Shown one piece after another: positions 16,045 through 25,368 of a stretch of DNA of 51,960 nucleotides. The number at the start of each line of letters is the position of its first letter. Within the stretch, counting starts at the first letter, position 1. The position numbers and the translations under genes were made by a program. The stretch is from Chloroflexota bacterium (GTDB lineage: Bacteria > Chloroflexota > UBA6077 > FW602-bin22 > CADDYW01), in assembly GCA_902810745.1 (NCBI GenBank), contig CADDYW010000024.1:1-51960 (forward strand), in the 5' to 3' direction. The notes beneath the pieces are model-generated. The model was not told the DNA's origin. It did not search any database and saw only the letters and a program-made list of their open reading frames with translations.

Positions 16045-19000
16045 GACGTCCGGGCGTCCACGGGCGGTCGTCCCTGTATCGTGCTGCGCGGGGAGGACTC
16101 GCTCTGCTCATCGCGCTGGCGATGACGACGGGCCTCGCCCTGGCCCACGCGAACCTCGTTCGCTCGGATCCGCCTGCCGGCGCGTCACTCCCGACGGCGC
16201 CGGCGCGGGTCCAGCTCTGGTTCTCGGAGGAGCTCGAACCGAGCTTCTCCGAGGCCGTGGTCTACGATGTCAATCAGCAACGGGTCGATCGCGGAGACAG
16301 CCACGTGGATCCCAACGATCCCCGTTCGCTGATCGTCAGCCTGAAACCGAGTCTGCCCCACGGCACCTACGCGATCGCCTGGAAGACGCAGTCGCGGGTC
16401 GACGGGCACGTCACCCGGGGCATCGTCCCCTTCGGTGTCGGCGTGACCGCATCGGTTCCAGCAGCGAGCGCAGTTGCCGCGACATCGCAGCCGGTCTCCG
16501 GAACCCCACTGGAGATGGCCTTGCGCTGGCTGGTCCTGCTCTCCTCGGCGGCGCTGACGGGCACGTTCGCGTTCTGGATCCTGCAGGGTCGAGTAGGGCG
16601 TTCCGAGGGTACGGATGGATCCGAGCGGGACCAGGAGGATGGCAGAGGCAGCCGCCGACTGGACCGCGAGCCCCCGCCGGAACCAGGGGGCGGTGCCACG
16701 ACCGGGCTGCTGACGCGCAGCGCTCCCCCGACCGCCCGAACCATCGAGGTCGCGCCCTTGCAACAGCGGCTGGCGTGGCTTGCATGGGCACTCTTCGTTG
16801 CAGGCAATCTCGTATTCGTCGTATACGAGGCATCGGTCTCCGTGGGTGTATCCCTGGAGCAGGCCATCGGCGCGGCGGCGATCCAGTTTGCCGTCGAGAC
16901 GCAGTACGGTCGCTTCTGGATCGCGCGGGTCACGCTCGGGCTGCTCCTGGGAGCGATCCTGGCGGTGCGCGGTCGGCGCAAGCTTGGGGCCGCCCATCAC
17001 CTGGATCTGCTCGGCGTGGCGGTGGGCGTGCCGCTGCTTCTCTCGATCTCCCTGTCGAGCCACAGTGCCGCGCTCGGGTCGCTGTCGCCCCTCGGCATCG
17101 CAGTAGATTGGCTTCACCTGGCGGCGGTGGCGGTATGGGTTGGTGGTCTGATCCAGCTCGCGGGGGCGCTGCCAGCGATTCTTCGCCTCGGGAACGCCAC
17201 CGCCAGGGCGGAGGCACTCGGCGCGCTCGTACCACGGTTCGCCGTGGTCGCGGGGATCGCCCTGGCGATCCTCGGCGCAACCGGCCTGACCGAGGCATTT
17301 CTCCACGTCGGCACCCTCGACAACCTGCTGAACAGCGGATACGGTCAGGCGCTGCTGGCCAAGATCCTGGCCATCCTTCCGCTGGTCACGATCGCCGCGA
17401 TCAATCACTTCGTCGTCCGCCCGGTCTTCCTGCGAGCCCGGGCGAACCGGTCGCCCGCGGCCATTCGTCAGGTCCTGAGTACGTCTGGTCTGTTTCGGTG
17501 GACGGTCGCGCTGGAGATCCTCTTCGCCGTCGCGGTGATCGCGGCGACCGGCGTCATGACCAGCCTCAGTCCACCCCGACAGATCGCGTCGTCGGAGGCC
17601 GGTCCGCTCACGCTGAGCGCGACGGCAGGTGATCTCTCGGCGACGTTCACCTTGACGCCCGGGCGGCCAGGTCCGAATCGCTACCTGGTCGAAGTTCGAG
17701 ACGCCCAGGGTATCCTCGTCCCCGACGTTCAGCAGGTCGCTCTGCGCTTCACGTATCTGGATAGCGATCTTGGCGTGTCCGAGGCGGTCCTTTCGCCTTC
17801 GGGCAGTGGACGATTCGAAGGCCAGTCGAGTGACCTGGCGGTGACCGGGCGATGGCAGACGGAGATCATCATTCGTCGACCGGGCCACGACGACGTGAGC
17901 GCGGTGGTCGGCTACCTGGTCACGACGGAGGGCGCTCGCAGTCTGGAAAGCGTGCCCCTCGAGCTGGGCTGGCGATTCTACGTGGGGCTCGCCATCGTCG
18001 TCGCGGGTCTCGCCTCGCTCGCGCGGGGCGCCGTCCTGCGGCCGCGGGACGTGCGTCGGGGGCTGGCGGTGATGCTGTGCGGGCTCTGTCTCGGCGGGAT
18101 CGGCGCTGGTCTGGCGCTGCGCGACGTGCAGCAGGCGGAAGCCCAGGCAGCCGCGGCCACGCAGGCGCTCGCGCACCCGGCGACGGCGCAGTCGATCGCC
18201 AACGGGGCGATCGTCTTTCAGCAGAACTGCGCGATCTGTCACGGGGCGGATGCTCGGGGCGACGGACCGATGGCGCCAACCCTCAATCCGCGGCCGTCCA
18301 ACCTGATCGTCCACGTGCCCCAGCACCCCGACGCGGATCTCGAGAACTGGATTGCGAACGGTTTTCCGGGCTCGGCGATGCCGGCCTTCAAAGATACGCT
18401 GACCGAGCAGCAGCGCTGGGACGTCCTGAACTATCTGAAGGCGCAGGTGCGCAGTGCGAATGGTCCGACGGCCGGAGCTTCTGGATCCGCGGGTAGTACC
18501 GCGGCGGCGACGCCTGCGCCCCCGGCACCAAGCGCGTCAGCCCCGCGTCCGACGACTGCTCCAGAATCCGCCGTCACGCCCGCACCCTCGCGAGTGCAGC
18601 CCGCGGCCCTGTCGCTGCAAACGATCGATCGATCGTCGCGGCGGCTGGCGCTGGGCGATCTGACCGCCGACGTCGAAATAACGCCGCGCATCTACGAGCC
18701 GGCCCAGATCGACCTTAGATTCGCCGACCGGGATGGACGCCCGGTCACCGATATCCGGCGTGTCGATCTCCAGGTCGCGATGGAGGGTATGAATCACGGG
18801 GCGCGGGGGATCGAGGCCAGCCCGGTCGGCCCGGGGCACTATCACGCGGCGGCACTTCTCCTGGCGATGGAAGGCAGATGGTGGCTCGCCGTTCGCGTGG
18901 AGCGGACCGGTGGCGAGGTGAGCTCGTCGCTCCTCTCGTTCGACGTCCCCTCCGAGACGCCGAACGGTCCCGTTTCCGCGCTGTATCAACGTGCGACGGA

Positions 19001-19268
19001 GCCGGTCCAGGTCGAGGACGTGGCCGTGTATCCGGATGGAATCACGCCACCGGGGATCCAGGTTCGCTCGGGTCATCCCGTGCGACTCGAGATCATGTAC
19101 GTGGATCACCCGCATTGCGGAAGCACGGTGGCGTTCGGCGACCTCGACGCCCGAGCGACGGTGTCGGCGGAAGGATTGGCCGAGCTATCATTCACCCCGA
19201 CTCGGACGGGAACGCTTTGGCTCGCGTGCACCGCGTCTGAACTACAAATACAGTGGATGCATCAATGA
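16041..19268 (+). CDS. CopC-CopD-cytochrome c-YtkA-type multi-domain copper protein
   Basis: A 1075-residue fusion. After a signal peptide, a CopC-like domain begins at His36 (AHANLVRSDPPAGAS) and ends near 135, with His123 in DGHVTRG; these are the usual Cu(II) ligands. A CopD-like polytopic membrane part covers about 155-510. A beta-domain (about 520-640) and further membrane helices (about 645-700) follow. A class I cytochrome c domain has CAICH at 730-734 and the axial Met at 780 (SAMPAF). A Pro/Ala/Thr linker leads to a YtkA-like domain with EGMNHG (915-920) and a final cupredoxin-like part with HPHC (1023-1026). Starts and stops overlap its neighbours by 4 bp. CopC/CopD proteins deliver copper across the membrane; the heme domain suggests coupling to redox, which is inference. 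Confidence 0.88.
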   Translation: MRRPGVHGRSSLYRAARGGLALLIALAMTTGLALAHANLVRSDPPAGASLPTAPARVQLWFSEELEPSFSEAVVYDVNQQRVDRGDSHVDPNDPRSLIVSLKPSLPHGTYAIAWKTQSRVDGHVTRGIVPFGVGVTASVPAASAVAATSQPVSGTPLEMALRWLVLLSSAALTGTFAFWILQGRVGRSEGTDGSERDQEDGRGSRRLDREPPPEPGGGATTGLLTRSAPPTARTIEVAPLQQRLAWLAWALFVAGNLVFVVYEASVSVGVSLEQAIGAAAIQFAVETQYGRFWIARVTLGLLLGAILAVRGRRKLGAAHHLDLLGVAVGVPLLLSISLSSHSAALGSLSPLGIAVDWLHLAAVAVWVGGLIQLAGALPAILRLGNATARAEALGALVPRFAVVAGIALAILGATGLTEAFLHVGTLDNLLNSGYGQALLAKILAILPLVTIAAINHFVVRPVFLRARANRSPAAIRQVLSTSGLFRWTVALEILFAVAVIAATGVMTSLSPPRQIASSEAGPLTLSATAGDLSATFTLTPGRPGPNRYLVEVRDAQGILVPDVQQVALRFTYLDSDLGVSEAVLSPSGSGRFEGQSSDLAVTGRWQTEIIIRRPGHDDVSAVVGYLVTTEGARSLESVPLELGWRFYVGLAIVVAGLASLARGAVLRPRDVRRGLAVMLCGLCLGGIGAGLALRDVQQAEAQAAAATQALAHPATAQSIANGAIVFQQNCAICHGADARGDGPMAPTLNPRPSNLIVHVPQHPDADLENWIANGFPGSAMPAFKDTLTEQQRWDVLNYLKAQVRSANGPTAGASGSAGSTAAATPAPPAPSASAPRPTTAPESAVTPAPSRVQPAALSLQTIDRSSRRLALGDLTADVEITPRIYEPAQIDLRFADRDGRPVTDIRRVDLQVAMEGMNHGARGIEASPVGPGHYHAAALLLAMEGRWWLAVRVERTGGEVSSSLLSFDVPSETPNGPVSALYQRATEPVQVEDVAVYPDGITPPGIQVRSGHPVRLEIMYVDHPHCGSTVAFGDLDARATVSAEGLAELSFTPTRTGTLWLACTASELQIQWMHQ

Positions 19269-20227
19269 GGAAACCCGATCAGACCGAGTTTCACGACTCT
19301 GCTCGTACCCGAGCGACGCCGGGCAGCCGTCCGCCTCGCCCGTCACGGCGCGACGAGCGGCGCGCGCGCGAGGCGAGAGATCGACGGCGATCGATCCTGC
19401 TCGTCGCGGGCGTGGTGATTGTCCTGGTCATCGCGACGATGGCCGGGATCAGACTGCTCTCTCCAAACGTCGCGTCGCCGCCGAGCGACGGACCGGTCTC
19501 GCCGTCGGTCCTGCGCGACCTGACCAGCGTTCCCCAGTCCGTCGCGAATAGCATTGGCCAGGGCTCCGCGACGAGCCTGCCGACGCCGGTGCGGGCCGAG
19601 CTGCTCCGTGGGCCGCGTGGTCTGCCACGGATCGTCTACATCGGCGCCGAGTTCTGCCCGTACTGCGCGGCGGAGCGCTGGGCGATGGTGGTTGCCCTCA
19701 GTCGGTTCGGGCAGTTCGATGGGTTGAAGACGGCGCGCTCCGCCGTCGACGACGTCTATCCGGGCACCCCGACGTTCAGCTTCTACGGTGCGACCTACAC
19801 CAGCCCATACCTCGAGTTCGAGGCTGTCGAGACACAGACGAGCAGCCGGGTCGGAAGCTCCTATCAGACGCTCCAGACGCCGACGCCCGAGCAGCAGCAG
19901 CTGATCGATCGATTCGACGCGCCGCCGTACGTCGCGCCGGAGAACGCGGGAGCGATTCCGTTCATCGACATCGCCAACCAGTACGTGCTCGCCGGAACGA
20001 CCTTCAGTCCCGGGCTCCTGGCGAATCAGTCGTGGGAGTCGATCGCCGCGAACGTCGCCAAGGGCAATACCGACCAGGCGCGGGCGATCATCGGCAGCGC
20101 AAACGTGCTGACCGCCGCGATCTGCGCGGCAACGTCCGATTCTCCGGCGAACGTCTGTCAGCAGCCGTCGATCCAGCAGATCAAGGCGGCGCTGGCGAAG
20201 GAGCCTGTTCCGAGGACCGGTGGATGA
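19265..20227 (+). CDS. DUF929 thioredoxin-like membrane-anchored protein
   Basis: A 320-residue protein with a basic, disordered cytoplasmic start (1-42), one membrane helix (about 43-61) and an extracytoplasmic domain of the DUF929 family. The domain contains a thioredoxin-type active site, EFCPYCAAERWA (Cys131, Cys134). The ATG at 19265 overlaps the previous TGA (ATGA). DUF929 proteins, known mainly from archaea and a few bacteria, are thought to be DsbA-like oxidases. The next gene encodes VKOR, which would re-oxidise it, so the pair probably forms a disulfide-making system outside the membrane. An ATG 12 bases upstream is also possible. Confidence 0.85.
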   Translation: MRKPDQTEFHDSARTRATPGSRPPRPSRRDERRAREARDRRRSILLVAGVVIVLVIATMAGIRLLSPNVASPPSDGPVSPSVLRDLTSVPQSVANSIGQGSATSLPTPVRAELLRGPRGLPRIVYIGAEFCPYCAAERWAMVVALSRFGQFDGLKTARSAVDDVYPGTPTFSFYGATYTSPYLEFEAVETQTSSRVGSSYQTLQTPTPEQQQLIDRFDAPPYVAPENAGAIPFIDIANQYVLAGTTFSPGLLANQSWESIAANVAKGNTDQARAIIGSANVLTAAICAATSDSPANVCQQPSIQQIKAALAKEPVPRTGG

Positions 20228-20721
20228 CGGCTCGGCGTGCCAGCGCGATCGCCCTGTGCCTCGTCGGCCTTGGCGTCTCGCTCTATCTCACGCTGGTGCA
20301 CATCTCGAGCGGACAGGTACCGCTCGTCTGCGCCAGCGCCGGTATCGTCGACTGTGCGCAGGTCACGACCAGTCCGGAGTCGACCATCGGACCCGTTCCG
20401 GTCGCCGTCCTGGGTGTCATCTGGTTCGTGGGTGCTCTCGTCCTGACGCTGGTGGGCGGTCCGTCGACGGGTGGAGCGGGGAAGGTCGCCCCACGCTCCG
20501 GGCTACCTCTTGCGGGCGAGGTGCCAGGGCGGCTCCCGGGGGCGATGGCGGTCGCGCGGCTTGGCTGGTCGCTGGGCGCACTGCTCGTTATCTTCTACCT
20601 GATCTACGCCGAGCTGTTTCTGATCGGATCGATCTGCCTGTGGTGCACGGCGGTACACGTGCTCGTCATCGCGCTCTTCTTGCTCGCGCTCGACGATTTC
20701 CTGGAAGCGGTGACGCCGTGA
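20224..20721 (+). CDS. Vitamin K epoxide reductase (VKOR) family protein
   Basis: A 165-residue four-helix membrane enzyme that passes electrons from thiol proteins to quinone, serving as the bacterial counterpart of DsbB. The loop cysteines Cys36 and Cys44 (VCASAGIVDC) and the active-site pair CLWC (138-141) are all present. Its ATG overlaps the DUF929 stop by four bases, so the two are translationally coupled. A Gly/Pro-rich loop of about 25 residues (80-105) lies between helices 2 and 3 and is longer than usual. There is no fused thioredoxin domain, which fits with the separate DUF929 partner. Confidence 0.9.
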   Translation: MTARRASAIALCLVGLGVSLYLTLVHISSGQVPLVCASAGIVDCAQVTTSPESTIGPVPVAVLGVIWFVGALVLTLVGGPSTGGAGKVAPRSGLPLAGEVPGRLPGAMAVARLGWSLGALLVIFYLIYAELFLIGSICLWCTAVHVLVIALFLLALDDFLEAVTP

Positions 20722-20797
20722 GACGAGGTTGGATATTCAGTTGGAGTCGGGCGCCAGCGCGACGCGGGGGGGAGCAGCAGGCGTGGGAGCTCGTGGG

Positions 20798-20803
20798 TAT
20801 AAT
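20798..20803 (+). promoter_or_regulatory. Candidate -10 box upstream of the beta-propeller lipoprotein
   Basis: A perfect TATAAT lies 159 bases before the ATG at 20962, in the 240-base gap after VKOR. No -35 hexamer is convincing at 16-18 bp. If it is used, the leader is long. Confidence 0.3.
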
Positions 20804-20961
20804 CGCACTATGATCTCTGGCGAGCATGCTTCGGTTCGGGCTCGTCGCCCGCTCGCGCCCACCCGTGGCTTCTCTCGCGTCCGCGGGGGAGCCCGGGGAC
20901 CCGCACCGCGGGGCGCGACCGGACTGGTCGACCTGGCCGTGCCAGGCAGACGGCGGTGGCC

Positions 20962-22002
20962 ATGAATCGGCGCCGCTTCGTGATCGGGCTGACCTGGACG
21001 GTCGCGAGCGCAGGGTGCGCGGCGTCGCCCGCCCCGCCATCCCCCACGATCATTGCCCCGATCAGCCTGCCGACCGTCACGGCAGCGCCGGTGCGCGGCA
21101 AGCTGCTGATCACTCGCGACGGGAACCTGTTCGTACTCGATCTCGACACGCTGCGCGAGTCGCCGCTGACCCACTTCCCGAACGGCACGTTTGCCTCGTC
21201 ACCGGCTCTGTCTCCGGACCGGCAGAGTATTGCCTGCGCGTACTACGTCCTTCCGTCGGATAAACACGACCTCGGCGGCAACGATCTGGCGACGATCAAG
21301 GTTTCCGGAGAAGGCCTCCGTATCGTCAGAGCCCACGGTCAGCCGGGGAACAGCTACGAGGATCCCTGCTGGACGCCAGATGGCCGGGCGCTGGTGGCCA
21401 CGCTCCGGGCGACGCAGTATTCTCAAGGGAAGTTCGAGGGAACGCGGGTCTCGATCGTTCGCGTTCCCCTGGATGGCGGCGAGGTCGCACCGGTCGTCGC
21501 CGACGGGCAGATGCCATCCGTGTCCCCCGACGGTTCGCATCTGGTCTACCTGACCGCGAACGAAGAGGGCATGCCAACACGCCTGTGGGTCGCGGATAGC
21601 GCTGGCAAGAATGTGCGCCCTCTGCTCGCCGATCAGACGTTCACCTACGTTCGTGCGCCGCGCTTCTCACCTGATAGCTCGCGCATCGCCTTCGCCGCGG
21701 TGGGCGGGCCGAGCAGGCAGAGCAGCGGGGCGACACGACAAGCCTCGCACGGGCTGATCGGTCCGGCGGTCGCCGAGGCCCACGGCATTCCCTGGGAGAT
21801 CTGGACCGTGCAGCCGGATGGGAGTGACCTGCGCCGACTTACCCACATTCAGGAAGACTCTCCGGTCCCGGCGTGGTCTCCCGACGGCCAGTGGATCGCG
21901 TTCGCGGGGGAGATCGGGATCTACCTCGTCGACGCCGCCGGGAAGCAATCCGTCCGGCTTACCACGCGCACGAGCGGCGGCGGGATCACCTGGCTGGCGT
22001 GA
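20962..22002 (+). CDS. TolB-like beta-propeller lipoprotein
   Basis: A 346-residue exported protein. It begins MNRRRFVIGLTWTVASAGCA, a twin-arginine-like signal with a lipobox at Cys. The mature part consists of WD40-like/TolB repeats with SPDRQSIAC, TPDGRALVATL, SPDGSHLVYL, SPDSSRIAFA and SPDGQWIAFA, giving a six-bladed propeller. I start at the ATG six bases after an in-frame GTG, since the RR signal is complete from there. Such proteins usually bind partners or ligands on the cell surface; no specific role can be read. It ends 68 bases from the convergent kinase gene. Confidence 0.8.
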   Translation: MNRRRFVIGLTWTVASAGCAASPAPPSPTIIAPISLPTVTAAPVRGKLLITRDGNLFVLDLDTLRESPLTHFPNGTFASSPALSPDRQSIACAYYVLPSDKHDLGGNDLATIKVSGEGLRIVRAHGQPGNSYEDPCWTPDGRALVATLRATQYSQGKFEGTRVSIVRVPLDGGEVAPVVADGQMPSVSPDGSHLVYLTANEEGMPTRLWVADSAGKNVRPLLADQTFTYVRAPRFSPDSSRIAFAAVGGPSRQSSGATRQASHGLIGPAVAEAHGIPWEIWTVQPDGSDLRRLTHIQEDSPVPAWSPDGQWIAFAGEIGIYLVDAAGKQSVRLTTRTSGGGITWLA

Positions 22003-22069
22003 CCCGCGATGCCCTCCGGGTGACGACCGGTGTCACCCGGGAAAGACCGTGCGCTGGCCGCTTGCGCGC

Positions 22070-23182
22070 TCAGTCGTCTCGCGGGCGGAAGAGGATGGGA
22101 ACGCCGCGGAGCAACCCGTTACGGCCGGCCTCGGCGACGGCCGGTTCGCTCTTCAGAGGCAGCTCCACGAAGAACGTGCTGCCGTGGCCAGGTTGGCTAT
22201 CGACCCAGATCCGTCCCTGGTGTGCCTCGACAATGCCTTTGGTAATGTACAGCCCCAGGCCGGTGCCCGTCCGCCCCGGCTCCCGTTCGAGGCGCGCAAA
22301 CGGGTCGAACAGGTGCGCAAGCTGCTCCGGGCTCATCCCGATCCCCTCGTCGGTCACGCAGCCCACGGCCTTATCGCCCACCTTCTGGATCGTGACGCGA
22401 ATGTCGCCGTGATCCGAGTATTTGATCGCGTTCGAGATCAGATTGGTGAAGACCTGGATGATGCGCTCACGATCCCACGCGCCGTCCAGGCGGGCAGGCG
22501 ATCGCAGAATGATCTGCCGGCCGGAGAGAGAGCTCTGGTGGAGCTCGACGACCTCCCGGACCGCGTCGACCAGATCCATGCCCGCGGGTCGGATCTCGAA
22601 GCGGCCCGCGCCGATGCGCGACGCGTCGAGCAGGTCGGTGCTCAGGCGTTCGATTCGCTGGGCAGTGCGAGCGATGCCATTGACCGCCTTGCGTCGTACC
22701 GTGGGCGGCGTAGTTCGCCAGTCTGACTGGAGCACTTCGACGCACCCGCTGAGGGCAGAGAGTGGCGCCCGCAGGTCGTGAGCTACCATCCCGAGAAAGC
22801 GCTGGAGGTTGCGGTGCGCGTTGATGACCTGGGCGCGCGCGTTATCGGCTTCCCGGGCTCGGCGCGCGATCTCGCCACGCTGCACCGCGATCAGGACGCC
22901 GAAGGCGCTGATGACGACGAGGGCAGGAACAGTGATGGGCCAGGAACGTACCGGGTCGTGAGCCACCGTGTCGTCCAGAGTATCCAGAACGATTGCGACG
23001 GCGGCGATGCCGGTGACCTGGACGGGGGTCAGGCGCAGCGACCCGAAGAGGACCGGAATCGCGTAGAGGATCACCAGATTGCTCCGGGGCCAGACGACGA
23101 GATCCACGAGCACGATCGCAAGCTGAGCGAGAAGCAGCAGAATAATCAGCGGACCCAGGCCCACGCGTCGGCTCCCTTGCAC
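22070..23182 (-). CDS. Membrane histidine kinase
   Basis: A 370-residue sensor kinase. The first 105 residues form about four membrane helices with short loops and no large sensor domain. A short coiled linker leads to the HisKA domain with His135 (LGMVAHDLRAPLSALSG). The HATPase domain shows the N box NLISNAIKYS, G1 DEGIGMS and G2 GTGLGLYITKG. The membrane part may sense lipid or ion state directly. No response regulator gene is adjacent, so its partner is elsewhere; the protein of 29495-30730 in the same window is a candidate without evidence. Confidence 0.88.
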   Translation of the reverse strand: MQGSRRVGLGPLIILLLLAQLAIVLVDLVVWPRSNLVILYAIPVLFGSLRLTPVQVTGIAAVAIVLDTLDDTVAHDPVRSWPITVPALVVISAFGVLIAVQRGEIARRAREADNARAQVINAHRNLQRFLGMVAHDLRAPLSALSGCVEVLQSDWRTTPPTVRRKAVNGIARTAQRIERLSTDLLDASRIGAGRFEIRPAGMDLVDAVREVVELHQSSLSGRQIILRSPARLDGAWDRERIIQVFTNLISNAIKYSDHGDIRVTIQKVGDKAVGCVTDEGIGMSPEQLAHLFDPFARLEREPGRTGTGLGLYITKGIVEAHQGRIWVDSQPGHGSTFFVELPLKSEPAVAEAGRNGLLRGVPILFRPRDD

Positions 23183-23656
23183 TCGCGAATGGCGGTATTG
23201 CCGTGCGTTCCGTCGGCTCTGCTCAAGCCAACACGGCCGCTTCTACCGCCCTATTATCCACGCGGAGGCCCGAATCGTCCAGTCTTGTCCACCAGCACCA
23301 GCGTGGCAACACGAGCATGTTACCCGCTATCCTATCACCGCGCCGTGGCGAGGATTCTCTGATCCGGCGCGGCCCATTCCAGACAGCTCTCGTCGACGCT
23401 TGGAGTGACACCGCGGCACGGGCTTCGGGAGTCCGGATGAGAGCGCGTGGGGCGGCCGCGGATCCGGGTCCGCGGAGGATCCCCGGATTCCGGCACGGCC
23501 CGGCGGCGCCGGTGACCGGTAGTCTATTGAAGGGGAGCCGTCACCGCGAGGTCACGCGGTCGGGGCGGCGCGCGTGGCTCTCCGCGGATCGCGCGGCGGA
23601 CACGGGGACTGCTTCAGCTGCCGAGAGCCCGCCGCGCCGACGATGACAGAGCAACG
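23183..23656. other. Intergenic region without a recognised gene
   Basis: About 475 bases between two minus-strand genes. Apart from the candidate kinase promoter at 23253-23281 I see only GC-rich sequence with short palindromes such as GCCGCGGATCCGGGTCCGCGG around 23454-23474. The frames here are Arg-rich and not protein-like. Confidence 0.5.
23253..23281 (-). promoter_or_regulatory. Candidate promoter of the membrane histidine kinase
   Basis: On the minus strand TGGACG (23281-23276) and GATAAT (23258-23253) are separated by 17 bp, about 70 bases before the kinase start. Confidence 0.4.
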
Positions 23657-25027
23657 TTAGCCGTGGAGCTGGAAGTAGCCCACGCACGCCCAGTCGATTG
23701 CTTCCCGGTCGAGTGTAGGCGACGTCTCTTCGTAGCTGGCCCGATCGCAGATCCGCTCGATGATGTCGCGAGGATGGCAGCTCCGCATCGGCCGACCGAC
23801 CGTGCGGTAATATCTCTCGATGATGTAATCGACGGTCTCGGCGTCGTAGGGAAGATTCGCCTTTTCGCAGCACCGACGAAAGATTTCGTGGTATTGATCC
23901 GGATTCGGATCGGCGAGCTCGACGGTGTATTTGATTCTGCGAATGAAGGCTTCGTCGATCAGATCCCTCGGCGCGAGGTTCGTCGAGAAGATGACGAAGG
24001 TATCGAATGGGATCTCGATGACGTCTCCGGAGGAAAGGTGCAGGTGGTCGTAGCCTTTCTCGAGGGGGACGATCCAGCGGTTGAGGAGATCGGCCGGGCG
24101 GATGCGCTGACGCCCAAAATCGTCGATCAGGAAGGTTCCGCCGTTTGCCTTGAGCTGGTAGGGGGCCTGGTGGACGCCGGTGCTCGGGCTGAAGCTGAGC
24201 TCAAGCTGCTCAATCGTCAGCTCACCGCCAGCGACCAGCAGCGGGCGGCGAACCCGCGCCCATCGACGGTCCAGGCGTTGGGCACGGCCGGCTCGAATCG
24301 TGGGAGATCCCGCGTCGTCGGCGGCGGTCGGATCGTCATCGTCAACGACCTCGTGGACCGAGGAGTCGAAGACGCGAATGATCTCCCCGCGAGCTTCAAT
24401 CGCGTAGGGAACCAGGGCGTAGCCGCCCCGCGCGATGCCGAGGGCTTCCGCCAGCGTCGTCTTGCCATTGCCGGGCGATCCATAGATGAAGAGTGACCGA
24501 GCGGAGTGGACGGCGGGGCCGAGCTGATCGATGACCTCTCGCGAGATGACGAGCTGGGAAAGCGCTCGCTCCAGGTCGGCGCCACTGAGGTGGCCAGGCT
24601 GGGTCGCATTCCGCCGGATAACCTCGCAGTACGTCTCCAGTGGTACCGGTGTCGGCCCGACGTACCGATTCCGCTGCAGCAGGTCGTACGCCTTCTCGCC
24701 CCCGTTGTCGGTCAGGCTGTAGCGCTGCACGCGCTCGCTGGAGTCGAGCCCGGCGACGCTGTCGGCGAGCTTGGCGCGCCGCAGGTAATCGATGATCTCC
24801 TGGGCGATAAACACCGGCAGCCGCATGTGATCGGCCAGGTCTCGCGCCGACATGCGACCGACCACGAAGAATGTCTTCAACGCAAGGTCGGCAAGTCGCT
24901 CCAGATCGATGCCGACTTCTTCGACCGACCGGGGCTCGAAGGCGCGGGATCGCTGGACGATCCCGGCCAGCTCCTCGTGGCGAGCCGTGGCGTCGGCGTG
25001 GGTCACTCCGTTCGTGGAAACTGCCAT
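23657..25027 (-). CDS. AAA-type ATPase with N-terminal winged-helix domain
   Basis: A 456-residue protein. Residues about 40-115 look like a winged-helix domain (LALKTFFVVGRMSARDLADH, RYSLTDNGGEKAYDLL). The ATPase part has Walker A GSPGNGKTT (183-191), Walker B GGTFLIDDFGRQ (297-308), a sensor strand FSTNLAP and an Arg-finger-like FIRRIKY. An acidic low-complexity insert lies between them (about 228-245, VVDDDDPTAADDAGSP). There is no signal peptide. AGGAGGGAGG precedes the ATG. The layout resembles predicted ATPases found in Chloroflexota and related phyla. Its clients are unknown. Confidence 0.8.
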   Translation of the reverse strand: MAVSTNGVTHADATARHEELAGIVQRSRAFEPRSVEEVGIDLERLADLALKTFFVVGRMSARDLADHMRLPVFIAQEIIDYLRRAKLADSVAGLDSSERVQRYSLTDNGGEKAYDLLQRNRYVGPTPVPLETYCEVIRRNATQPGHLSGADLERALSQLVISREVIDQLGPAVHSARSLFIYGSPGNGKTTLAEALGIARGGYALVPYAIEARGEIIRVFDSSVHEVVDDDDPTAADDAGSPTIRAGRAQRLDRRWARVRRPLLVAGGELTIEQLELSFSPSTGVHQAPYQLKANGGTFLIDDFGRQRIRPADLLNRWIVPLEKGYDHLHLSSGDVIEIPFDTFVIFSTNLAPRDLIDEAFIRRIKYTVELADPNPDQYHEIFRRCCEKANLPYDAETVDYIIERYYRTVGRPMRSCHPRDIIERICDRASYEETSPTLDREAIDWACVGYFQLHG

Positions 25028-25368
25028 CCTCCCTCCTGATGGGCACAGCGCCCGCGGTCCTTGATCTCGGGGGCAGGTCACCGCGAACGCACGAGATTCG
25101 CCGCGCGATTCGCTAGTAACCATACGCAGGAGCGACCTCTCCTGGGTACGGGGGTATGCCCACGTACGCGAAGAAAGAATGCCCAACATGGCCCGGAAAA
25201 AGTACTCAGCCGCCCGCCCGTTTGTGCTAGGTCAAAAGTCCCACCGCGGGCGCGGCCGTGAGGAGCGCCGCCCGCACGCCGCTCCCAGGGGACACGCGTG
25301 CCTCCCCGACGCGCAGGACGTGGATCGGCCCGCGGGGAAGATCCGGGCTGGACGTCCCCGCGTTGAGG
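25028..25368. other. Intergenic region without a recognised gene
   Basis: About 340 bases upstream of the ATPase gene and downstream of the glycosidase gene. It contains the ATPase ribosome site and no clear promoter or terminator. A short plus-strand frame starting at 25191 (MARKKYSAARPFVLG) is basic and unsupported. Confidence 0.45.

Noticed and set aside
16185..18326. A 713-codon open frame on the minus strand
   Set aside because: It lies antisense to the CopC-CopD fusion, has Arg/Asp/Gln-rich low-complexity translation and no domain. It is a GC-bias shadow.
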